Shown here: piece after piece, positions 25,756 through 36,720 of the stretch
Numbering within the stretch: position 1 is the stretch's first letter
Layout of the letters: each line of letters opens with the position of its first letter
Source: Onchocerca volvulus
Lineage: Eukaryota; Nematoda; Chromadorea; Rhabditida; Onchocercidae
DNA: 64,000 nt
NCBI GenBank assembly: GCA_000499405.2
Contig: HG738138.1
Span: 8,740,888-8,804,887, forward strand
Direction of reading: 5' to 3'
Notes under the pieces: generated by a model
What the model was told of the DNA's origin: nothing
Databases searched by the model: none
The model's input: the letters and a program-made list of their open reading frames with translations, nothing else
Translations under genes and position numbers: made by a program

Positions 25756-28700
25756 TTGACACAGAAAGCTTGCATGCGTCCAGGTGAATACCTTGTTATA
25801 AATTTTTTTGGTTGAAAATTGGCATTTGCTAATAACTGATAGATGTATACTATTGTTTGACAATAGACATTTTTCAATAATGATACTTCTTCGCTTATAA
25901 ACACTGAACGATAATCTGACAAGATGAATTACAAAATTTCTGAATGACTAGTTCTCGCAAGTATTAAAGTCAGATTTTGAAATGTTATCGGTGTATAGCA
26001 AAATAATCAAGTCTTCTAACACATTATGCATCATCGTTTCTGCGAAATGATTGAGATTATTTCATCTCCCATCAAACTGGTGAAGAAAGTTAATGAATCG
26101 TAGTGAGCTTTCTGGATGCAGAGGATGTCTTTATACTATCTTATCTTTTTGAATGAACTCTACGTCAAAAAGTAGAATTATTGAGTAATCATACAATAAA
26201 AGTTCATTGTTCTATTCGAAAAATCCTTGCCACTAAAATGTTGCATTCATTTTAATTTATTACTCTGCAGAATGAGTCAAAAATTACAGATCTTATTTCA
26301 ATGAAATCCCCGTACTTTTCCACATTCTTATAACATCTCTTTTCGAGATCAAAATTTGACACTCTGGAAATTACTTATCGAAAGACCGAGTAGCTTTTTT
26401 ATCACAAAGTTTCTGATGATATATATATTCCAGAAAATAACAGAAAGCAGATTTAAAGAAGAAAACTTCCTTGCCAGTTTATTTTTCAATTCCGTTGGGG
26501 AAATCCATACACCCAGCTGCTTTGCTATCGCCAATACCTAATACTTGTTACGAGCTTGTGAACGAAACGATTTAAAGTGCCAAATATTAAGAATGTTTCC
26601 GACGAAGTGAGAGATGTGATCTCATTCCATGCGAATGTTAACCGTTCTTAAAAATTATTCATGAAAATTTGAGAATTTATGCAACAGACATCAGCAGATC
26701 TTGTGTTTATTCATAAATTGCTCTGTACAGAACAATTTGAAAATCAGTATTAAATAATCTTGCAAAGAATAGATAGTGCAATCAATTATAAGGATCATAA
26801 CCATTAAATAATTTTTTTATCATCATTCTACAAATTTTTTCACTGAATGCATAGTAGATTACATTTTATAACAGTTATTAAAAAAAGGGCTCTAAATACG
26901 ATTTTTGGAGGTGATATGGAAATGTTGCTAGGGAACAAGCACTTTGCATTCGAAAACCATCTAAAGGTTTTTCAAAAAAGACTTATTTTTCTTATTAATA
27001 AGGTTTTGCGAAATATTGATTTTTTTTTTTTGTGCATATAAGATTGAGAAATATTTTTTGAAGAGATATGATTTCTATTTTTCACTGGTGATGGTAGTAC
27101 TAATAGCCATAGTAGTAATAAATAATAACGGTAATCACTTTCCAGAAAAAAATCCGGAAAAACTGTTATTAATGGGGGTTGAAATTGGCGATAGAGACTA
27201 ATGAAGGCCAAGAAGTGTTTCCAGTTTGTTGTGCCTATTTGTGCATATTGCTGAAGAGATCTCCAACTGGCCTCCTTAACCAGGCCTGTTATCTTTTCTG
27301 GGACTATTCATCCTTTCAAAAAGGAATTGATTCCCTCAAGCCTCATTAAGCACGTAAGTACATCATGTTCTGCAGCTCATTGTTACTTGTTTCACTTGAA
27401 TGATGACTGCCTCTTAATATGGTATTATTCAAATTATAACTGAGAAAAATTTCATCATAAATACCAACATCAGTAACATTGTCTCCAGCAGTGTTTATTA
27501 TTATTGTCACAACTGTCAACATGGTCTTTCATTAACCTCCTGCGTTACTGTTTAATGCTCATATATGCTCAATTACTTGCCAGCTTTAACAGTTCTAACA
27601 AAATTCCCAATGTTAACTGCGAATGATGTCAAAACCAATAGATACCTCTTATACAAATTTTCAACATAAATGAGTAATCGAAACATTCTAAACATTTTTG
27701 AAGAGTAGAATTTGAAAATTCCGAAGAAATTCAGACTAATATGAAAATTTAATTTTCAAAAAAGTGGAACATCAGCAATACTAAGCTTGACTTCATTATA
27801 AGCATGAGTTTAGCTCTTTGATTATTTTTTCAATTTCAAAAAAAGAAAGTGAGAAAAAGTTCTCAGAAAAATTTAAATGTTCAAATAATTGAAATTTCGG
27901 TACCAAGTTTTGCGTTAGAATCAAAATTTTTCTGAAGTAAAGATCTTAATTATGTGCTTCAGTACAGGAGAAAAAAATAACCATTTTTTTTTCAAGATGA
28001 TTCCAAAATATATAATGCATGTTTGGCTTTCATGTTCTTTTCTATTTCATTACTTTTTTCAAAATTAATTTAGAAACTTAGTCTAAGTTCACTTCAGTGT
28101 TCTACCCAAGAAGTTCAAGAATCCGAAAACACTGAATTGATGAAATCAAAATGAAGATGATAATGATCATAAAGGGGTTAATAACAGCGCTGTATAAATT
28201 TTTGAGAAATAATGCAACAATCCCAATAAATTACCACTGTCTACATTAAAATCGGTATAACCGCTTAATATGTTTTTCTTTTCTTATCATTTTTGTTACA
28301 AAGTAATGTAACATTTTATTGAAGAAGGATGCAGAAATAATAAGTTCGCCTCATCTCTTTTCTAGCATCAGTTCATCAGAACTTTTAACCAGAACTTTCT
28401 GATCATTGAAGTTCATATTCTCACTTGAGGTATCTTCATTTATTATCTCCTCAATTTAACAAATAGCTTACATTCTCACACAGTGATAATTGTATGAATG
28501 TGAGCGACTTACTAGAAAATTTATAAGATCAAAGGCACTGGAAAATTTATCAAATCCAAGCGAAAAATTGCTTGTTTTTGGAATTCAAAAAATTCCGCTT
28601 AAATGGACAAAATATGAAAAGTGAGAGATTGACAGGAATTTTCATTAAAAAGTCAAGATTTTAGCTACGATAGAAAGTCCAGAAAAATAGTTGAAATCCA

Positions 28701-29429
28701 GATCCAGAAAAATAATTGATTGATCCTGAAGTGGTTTTTTTTAATGAATCGTAGCAATTTTCTTTCAATCCTAATTATAAAAGTTTAATTTATGAAATAA
28801 ATCTGAATCTTTTTTTTATATTCTACATATAGATCAAATATAAATATCTATGTTTTATTATTTTATTCTTCAAAATTTATTTATTTATTTAGTTTTTTCT
28901 TTGTGAAAAATATAGCAAGTTAAAAGAAATTTAGAGAAAGGTTGGTGATCGGTCACTTAAATCAGTTATCAGAAATATAAGAAAGATACTAGACTATGAA
29001 ATACCAAGTTGTCAGTGTTATTCACCTTGAACAAAAGTTCGCATAAATTTATGAGCAATTGAATTAATAGCTTTGGAAATGGGGAAGAACTTATCTATCG
29101 ATAATCATTAATTTATGTTTCAATCTACGCATTTTGATTGATAATATCTACGTTTCCACTGATTAATTGTAGCATCATTTCTGTTCAAAAATTGTTTGGA
29201 ATTATGAGTTATATTCGTTTTAGATTCAATTTTGCATTTCTAATTTACTTGCACATATTATGAAGACTCAAGCTTTCAATTATCGGATTAGTTAGAACGG
29301 AACATATAGTTACTTATGTTTTCATATAATCAAATTTATCTGCTTTTTTATGCAACAAGTAAATCTAGTAATTCTAGAATCTAAATGTCTTTATTATGGA
29401 AAATATGATTTGAGTAATTTCAATTGCAG

Positions 29430-32400
29430 GGCCAATAATTTGGTTCATTGTACAAGCAACAACGCCTCTAACAATTGTTGCCACAGCGCTCGGTTATTTT
29501 GATTTCAGGTATTTCGATTCTATTTAATTTATTTCAAGATTGAAAAAGAGATTCATTTTTTAACTTTCTTGTTAAAGATTGAAAAGCTTGGCTGCATGGC
29601 ATGAATATTCGTGGATTTGAGGACTCGAAGAAAAATTGGCTTGAATTGAACACAAAGTGTGTCATATTACTATAAACTGATTTGGTATTATATATCTTCA
29701 AATCATTTAAAATTTTACATGCCGAAGATTTTCAGTTCATCTGGAAAGTACTGCTATAGTTGTATGTCAGATGCATTCCGAAAACACTGGTCATTTCTTA
29801 GCCAGGTAATTTTTCTTTGCTTATGATTCAATTTTGATAAATTTATGAAACTTCATTCTTTCTTTTTTCGTCTGAAAAACTGAGCAATTTTGGTCTTGAA
29901 AAATTTACGTTTTCAATGGTTAATCTTTAAGTCTTAATTATTATGATTTTGCATAATCTCACTCACTTTTCTTCAATTTTACTTCAACTTCAAAATGAAG
30001 GAAATATTTTAAAATGACATTTATTGCCAGGAAGACAACGAATGTGTAACATTGCGATTTTTCAATCTCAGATTACATCATTGATAATATCCAATAATTC
30101 GATTATATATACTTTTTGAATTTTTTCAATACAAATTTTGAAAACAGAGCTATCTGATATCATATGCTTTTAAGTAGCAGTTTCTGGGGGATTTTTGAAA
30201 TGAGTTAAATTAGCGTGAAAGTTTGAGTCTGAAAATGGCATCACTAACAACTTGCTATCTTTTCTATAAATTAGACTAAAAATCGCATCAGCTTTGATTT
30301 TCACGTTTTTTATTTTTTAACCTTTCATTTTATTTTACAATTTGCAAAGTAAATTTCGCATGGAATCAATAAGCTATAACGTTGCAATAAATTGGTTTTG
30401 TCAGGTTGAAACATATTTTTGAATTCAATGATGTTAGGAATAGAAAAAGGAAAAAAGCTTCGAAATATTCTGCAATTTGCAATAAATTGGATTTAAGAGT
30501 AGTGATTAGGAATGAATTAATAATATGGAATTGTATTTTTTGGTTGAGAGAAATAGCATATCCTGGAAGAATTGGATTCAAAATGGCTATGCCATATCTG
30601 GATTCGTAGAGATGAAAGAGATGATTTGATGTTCAGTTATGTAGTTGGTCAGATTCGTTCTTCGTGCTGAAATATTTCGCACAAGAGCTTTCAATGGGCA
30701 AAGAAAGGGACATATGTATTTTGATCAATTCATAAAGGGAGCAAATGTAAATCTGAAAAGGGGGGTAAAGAAGACAGATAGAGAGATCTGGTTTGTTCCA
30801 CTAACTACTGAGGTACTTTTGGACATCCATCCAAAATATACAGTGATGGCGTCCCGAACATTAGGACACTAAATCAATTTAAGCCGAATACGAACTCTGC
30901 TAAATTCCATTGTCCATTCTGTTCATATAAAAATCGCTGCTATGCACGCTTACATTTCAAAAAAAAAAAAAAAAAAAAGGAAATTGTTGATTCAGGCAAA
31001 TTTGATTTTCTATTTTTTTTTTCTTTTTTTGAAAATTTCGAATTCCATCTTTGTAATTCTCAAAAATAGTATTTTTCATTTGATGTGATACAAAGAAGAC
31101 TATGACAGATGACCAAAAATTTCTTATCATGACGGTGCTGGGAAATCAAATTGTGCTAGAATGACAATACTGTTTGATTGGGAGCAAAAAAAAGTCTATC
31201 TGTTTCTGTGTAATTTCTAAAGTAATTTAGTGAATCTTTTTTTTTTGTAGTTGTTTGGAGATTTTAAAAATGTGCATATTTCTGATAAGAATCAGTAGTA
31301 CTTTCTTAAAATTATCGAATTTGAGTGCAATGTTTTCAAAAAAAGCCGAAATGATAAGATGAGTGCGATTTAGAGATTGAAATAATTGAAGAAATATCAT
31401 GGAAAAAAGTGTCATGTCTGATTGTCTTGTGAATTATGTTCAAAGTAAAGCATAATTTTATGTAAAACCTATACTTCCATTCATGAAAGTATGGATCAAG
31501 CTAGTCATTGCATCGTTACGTCCGTCAAATTTTGGCTTTACGTACGCATAGAATGGAGACCTTTCTGAATTTTCTTCTTACTTATATCGAGAATGAATTT
31601 TGTTTCTACCCTTCATATCATGTTGTTTGATGCCGCCTATATTAAAATCGCCCTTATCGCTACCGTTATTATTACATTTTCAGAACTTTAGTTGTATCAC
31701 TAAGCCATTGTTTAAATAATTTTAGCCACTATGGATATTTGATTTCGTTCCACTTTTGCTAATAATTCTTATTCATTTGATCGTTTTTCTCGTCCCTATC
31801 GCTATTGAGAATAAAAAAACAAAGAAAAAAATGAACTTGAACTAAAGCTAACATTGCTGGTAGTAAATCAAATGTACATTTGTCATTGCAATTAAGATTG
31901 AAGCCAACAATAATATTACATTTCACTTCCTGATTATCATATCAGTACGTAAACATATATCACTTGTAAGTGATGGTATATAAATCCATCTCTCTTCATC
32001 TCGATCTACTTCGCATTTTGTTCACTTGAATATCGCCAAATCATCATAATTGGCCTTCTATTCTAGTTGTGCATTACTGAAAGCGAACATTTATATCTAA
32101 GCTGCAAACACTTACATCAAATGAATACAAAGTCTTTTCTCTGCCTTATCTCCTCTTCATTCTTATCACAGAATGCAAGATAATTTTCATGAGCAAATGA
32201 CTGAAAAATAGCCGTCATTTTGAAATGTCTTCGAATTTTTCAAAAGCTTAAAATTTTATAAAAATTTGAGCGAACAGATAAAGGCAGAGCAAAAAAAACT
32301 CGAAAAATATTTCCTTTCACCTAGTATTGCTAATTACGAATTCATAACCTTTCGCACAAAACCATAAACATTGTGATACGACGATAGGTCTTCAAAAATA

Positions 32401-34791
32401 TAGGTTGTAAGAGACACTCTCATAAGCGAAAAAATCCTCCGTTAGGATCTCTTACTGATTGTAAAATAAAGAAAAAGAATGAATAAGATAGTAAGATAGA
32501 AGATTGATCTCCTTATCGCATTATTTATGGTTTTGTGCGAAAGGCTATGAATTCTTAGCAGTAATTGGTGGAAGGGAATGCTGGAAATTCGAAATGAAGT
32601 CACAATTCAATGGAACATGAGAAATTGCTGTTTTTCTGTTTCTTAAATTTGATCTTTGCTCATTAAAGTATTGTGAGACAATTTTGTTAATAATAAGATT
32701 TTTGCAGAAGACACGATAAGGGATAAGAGAAAGGTGGAGAAGATTTTGAACTTTGAGGGCTCGAGTTTTTTCTATTTTTAATCCAGTCATAGGCACAGAA
32801 AATTGTAAAATAACTGAACTTCTACTGTTCTATGTAATCAATGTAAAACTAAACATTCTCTTTTAAAATATTTCAATATTTTGAGGTTATTATAAAATTT
32901 TCATCAAATTTCTCTACATGATTGAGGCAGCAATGCTTATCAGCGAAAACTTTAGTTGGCTAGATTATTGTCTATGCTGTCTGGTTGGACAAATATGATA
33001 TACAAGATTGGAAGTTACTATAATTACTGATCACATCATCAATTTATGGATGGTTGGCTGACAGATTGATTTGTAATTTTATGTCAAATAATTTTAATTT
33101 TATGTCTTCGTAATTTCTATGTTACGATTATTTTTAAAGTTTCAAGTGGAAATACGAAAAATTGAAAACAAAAACGAGAAGTTTTTGAAAACAAATCACT
33201 TTAATTTGCAAAATGACAGTCATTCAAAAATTTATGAACTCTTTGGTTGCAAGATATAACGAGTGTTGCTAAACTAGATTACATCGAATCTTTCAAAACC
33301 TGAAACTTCTAATCGTTATTTCAATTTATTTCAAATTTCACACAAATTTCATTAGCTTGTAAAATTTGATTCTTAAATACACTCTTTGCTAGAGAGCATA
33401 GAGATATGCATGGTTAATTATAATTAATCAATTATAGCAATATCAAAATATTCCAAAAATTCTCTAGATATGTTATTATAAGTCAAGATGGGATCAATTG
33501 AAAATCAGTTGCACTTGTGCCTGACCAACAAGCCGAAAAAATACCGCTGTGAGGTGGTATTCTTTGAAGATCAGACGATTTTAATCACCGGTTCGGAAGG
33601 CTACAATTGCAACTGCAGTCAAATTAGAAAAACTTTGCTGTTTTAAGTAACATAGTATTGTACCTCCCCAAAAAAAAGGAGAAGACTATTTTTGTGGAAA
33701 TACAACGAATTTAATTAATTTTAATGTTAAGATTTACTTCATGCCGATGAATTTTACTGATTACTGCTACGATATGCCCCCCAAAGTACATATAGGTGTC
33801 ACTGCATGCAGTCAATCCTTATGTGTTACTGTCATCGAACCTCGTATTTTAGCAGGTTTGATTTTTATTTCTCTCTAATTTTGAAGTTCCTTTAAAATTC
33901 ATCCAAAAAGAGCATGACGATCAACAGTAATTAAGGGTTTGTGTGTATTTCATATTTTAGAAATTTCAGGACATCACATTGGAAACAATGTTATTCGTGG
34001 ATGCTTTTCTTCTGTGTTTAAATATGGTCTCACACCATCCACTGATGGCTTTTCTGCTTCAGGTAATTTTTTTGCTCTATTCTTGTAGGTTAAGTCTTCT
34101 ACATTCAATTAAAGTGTAGGAATAAGATGTTTAATTAAGTGTGAAATGAGCGATTTGTTTAAAAATGATTTGCTGATTTATGCAAAAGAGCTTTATGGCT
34201 TCAATTTATTTTTTGAATTAATCTAGAATTTCTTATAGATGGATCAATAATGAGCTTGCTTAGGAAATTCAATTTTTCAATTTTAAGGAATTCTCGAATT
34301 ATGCCTACTCGGTCACTTGCATTCTGAAGTGCTTGAAGCACATTTTACATACTCTGAGTCAATGTAGTATACTTCTTGAAGATTTGCTTTTAAAGATGAA
34401 CATCCATATCCTTTCATCGCTTTCTATCAGGATGAATTCATTTTTGATAAGTGGAAAATTCGCAGCATTTACGTGCAAAAGTAAATGAATCGATGCATTT
34501 TGCTAAATTTCATATAGAACGGAAAGTTTTTTTCTATTTTTACCTTCTCATTCTACTTGTTTGATTGTTGTAGATACCTCATGCAGCAGAATGCCTGCTT
34601 ATAAACTGCTACCGCCACATTTAGCAAGGCGTGCGTCGAATCGTACCGTTGAATTATGCTGGTGTTTCGGTCAGTTATGCAACGATTATCCATCAGCCGA
34701 ATCAAGATTCGCGAAACAGCAACCGTTGTCTTCATCCATCTTTGTCTTTGCATTTATAGTGCTGATTTTTTGCTGGACATTGTTGATATGA
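29430..34791 (+). CDS. Ly6/uPAR-type GPI-anchored protein, ODR-2/HOT-like (5' end missing)
   Basis: Exons 29430-29508, 29736-29805, 33732-33855, 33970-34062 and 34574-34791 join in frame and give 193 residues plus the missing start. A hydrophobic signal segment ([20 protein letters not shown]) is followed by YCYSC, then MNFTDYC, a C(x4)C pair in ACSQSLC, RGC, SC and the closing [12 protein letters not shown]. That makes ten cysteines ending in the Ly6 hallmark CN. The tail [16 protein letters not shown] is a typical GPI-attachment signal. The pattern (CxxC, W.FL, FTDxC, VIEP, RGC) is that of the nematode ODR-2/HOT family; ODR-2 acts in olfactory and other neurons. The second intron is 3.9 kb. 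The first exon begins in phase 1, so a short upstream coding exon remains to be found; ODR-2 itself has alternative 5' exons. Confidence 0.82.
32328..32560. repeat. Foldback element with inverted-repeat arms
   Basis: Left arm 32328-32368 and right arm 32524-32560 are near-perfect inverted copies (core CCTTTCGCACAAAACCATAA; the left arm has a 4-nt insertion after TGCTAA and one mismatch in the core). They enclose about 155 nt with no ORF. This fits a MITE or foldback element inserted in the long intron of the Ly6 gene. Clear target duplications are not seen. Confidence 0.7.
33488..33646 (+). CDS. Candidate 52-aa open frame inside the Ly6 intron
   Basis: ATG to TAA without interruption, with clearly non-AT-driven codon use. 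It starts [20 protein letters not shown] and continues [15 protein letters not shown]; the phrase [12 protein letters not shown] recalls the first strands of FERM-type ubiquitin-like lobes, but it is far too short to claim that. It could be an alternative exon of the Ly6 gene, a small gene, or a fragment of a copied gene. It lies 85 nt upstream of the true exon at 33732. Confidence 0.35.
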   Translation: MGSIENQLHLCLTNKPKKYRCEVVFFEDQTILITGSEGYNCNCSQIRKTLLF

Positions 34792-36425
34792 TAATCTCTT
34801 TACTATTGATGAATGAAAAAATCTGCATATTTTTTCGGATACAAATGACAGATTTGTGTTTTAAAAAATCGGAATAGATCAGTTTACCAAATTGGCCGGT
34901 GATCAGACCAAGTAATTCAATATATTTCTTGATCATTTTCAAGTCTTTGTTTGAAATTTTTTTACCTCTTATTCATATGTGTCTTCAGAAAAAAAAAAAA
35001 AAAAAAACCATATTATTCGTATAATGCCGCTCCTATTTGCATCATCATTATCCAAGTCAGGAGTGCCTTTTTCTTGGCTTCCGTGTAACTTCTATTCCGT
35101 AGTTATAAAAAAATTTCAAGTCCTTCGCTCCGTTTCAATGAATGAGATAATTAATTAAGAACAAAAGAGCTCGTCGGATTTTTTGACGATTACGTTGCTG
35201 ATTTGTATTTAAGATATGTAAAATTGACATGTTTATTATTGCTTTTCCCTTTGTAGATTTGAATTAAAAAGAGCAAGTTCCAAGTACTCTAAATAATTAA
35301 AAATCAGTACTACCACTTGTATCTGTTCTGTAAACGATGAAATGGCTTCAGGACATTATAAAAAGATGGAAGTCTGTTCGGTAAAGGAGTGAGCCATATA
35401 AGTTGAAGAAGCACTCAGTTGAAATCCTAGAAATTTAGCACCAACGAGAATATACGGAAGTTAAAATGAAAGTTTTTTAGTGAATTGAATCGGAAATGAT
35501 TTCGGAAAGAATATGCGGAAGTAGAAATCGCTGTTCACAAAAACAAAATTCTCATTGTTATTTAACTTGAAGCTCAGAATTCAGATATTTTTTTTCAAGA
35601 TCATTCAGTGAAAGTCTGCAAGAAACAGCCATACCATTTCAATTTTTCGATGGATGTTGATTAAACAAATGGGAGAGATATTCGCTGAGTTATTTGCACT
35701 GCTGAAATGAAATTCAGAATGTATAATACAATAAAATTAATATCGAGATTCGAGTGAAGTATTACTGTTGCGTTTAATAAAAAGTTGTGAAAATAAATTC
35801 CATTAAATCTGATGCTTGTTTGCTTTATTTCGGATCGAAAAATGGGACTAACCGTCAATTTTCTCACTGATTAATGTTTGGAAGAAAATTGTTCTTGTAA
35901 GGCTGTAGAAAAATGCTGATCTTTTTTACCATCTTCCGATTTAAATACAAAAACAGTTAACACTGTTTTTTCCCTGATAAGTCCACTCTGGATAAGCCAA
36001 CAACAAAGTTATGAGTAAAGAAAGTAATGATTATTGTTTTTAACCAGTTGAATAGTGGAAGAGTAAAGACGGAAAGAACATATAGCTTAGAATTAGGTTT
36101 TCGTTAAATCTCAAGTATGAATTGTCCACATTTTAAGCAAAAATTTACAAAAGAAACGCAGAAATCAATTATATAAAAGTTAAAACCTGACAACTTCTGA
36201 AGTTAAATTTATTCAGTAACCGCCATTCTGATGAATATTCCAACTGTGGTTTCCGATCCAAAAATTAATTTCCCAATGCACTGAAAATGTGTAGTACAAA
36301 ATAAGAATGATATTACAATGTACGACACTATTTCCTAATCAGTCGATGCTGTTTGCTTGTTTGTTTGTTTCTTTTTTTTTTTTTTTCAATAAATCTGGCT
36401 TAGAACACACTTGCAAAAATCAACG
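34792..36425. other. Intergenic, no gene seen
   Basis: AT-rich spacer after the Ly6 gene. There is a short less AT-rich patch at about 35025-35100 but no exon with splice sites. Confidence 0.5.
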
Positions 36426-36720
36426 ATGTTTTCCGTTTCCGCCTTCCATAACGATTACGCCTCCAAAGACATTCAAATCCCGGGTGAGATCATGGTCATC
36501 ATTGTGGACTCATAGCACTGTATTGGATTACATCCCCCCAAGTGCTCGAAGTTGACCCGTTCTGAGTTGAGTTATGTCTTTTGCCATTCAGAATATAGGA
36601 GGCGAACTGGAACCATCTGTTCTTTGTACTAATCACTGCTGTCATATCGATAAATATCTTCTGTTCCGTCTTACACCAAACAAGAAAATGGTTCGTCTAA
36701 CGAACTTTGTTTACTTGTAA
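36426..36720 (+). CDS. Candidate small two-exon gene, 59 or 65 aa
   Basis: ATG at 36426 opens MFSVSAFHNDYASKDIQIP with G+C-rich codons and runs to a strong donor CCGG|GTGAGA (36483). The second exon starts after AATATAG (36599) or, with a later donor at 36494, after CATTCAG (36592); both versions stay in frame. The end contains LCTNHCCHIDKYLLFRL and finishes LTNFVYL-TAA (36718-36720). An acceptor-like GGCTTAG with a T tract lies about 20 nt upstream of the ATG, as for trans-spliced starts. There is no signal peptide. The family is not recognised. Three closely spaced Cys and two His could bind a metal, but that is only a guess. Confidence 0.45.

Larger units (their letters stand above)
23807..29429. 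other. Divergent intergenic region and probable long 5' intron of the Ly6 gene
   Basis: Between the SERAC1-type gene (-) and the Ly6 gene (+). It contains two small exon-like items (24459-24500, 25630-25755), a (GCG)n run at 25472-25488 and otherwise AT-rich sequence. A stretch at 27200-27350 is richer in G+C and ends in a good donor-like CAC|GTAAGT, but is not open in any useful frame. Promoters for both flanking genes should lie near 23.8-25.6 kb. Confidence 0.5.

Noticed and set aside
29579..29630. Possible exon after TTGTTAAAG following the signal-peptide exon
   Set aside because: Joining it gives an early stop; skipping it joins the signal peptide to the Ly6 cysteine core in phase.
30406..30872. 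Two consecutive plus-strand frames of 67 and 75 codons
   Set aside because: They lie in the long Ly6 intron with AT-driven codon use and no splice or family support.
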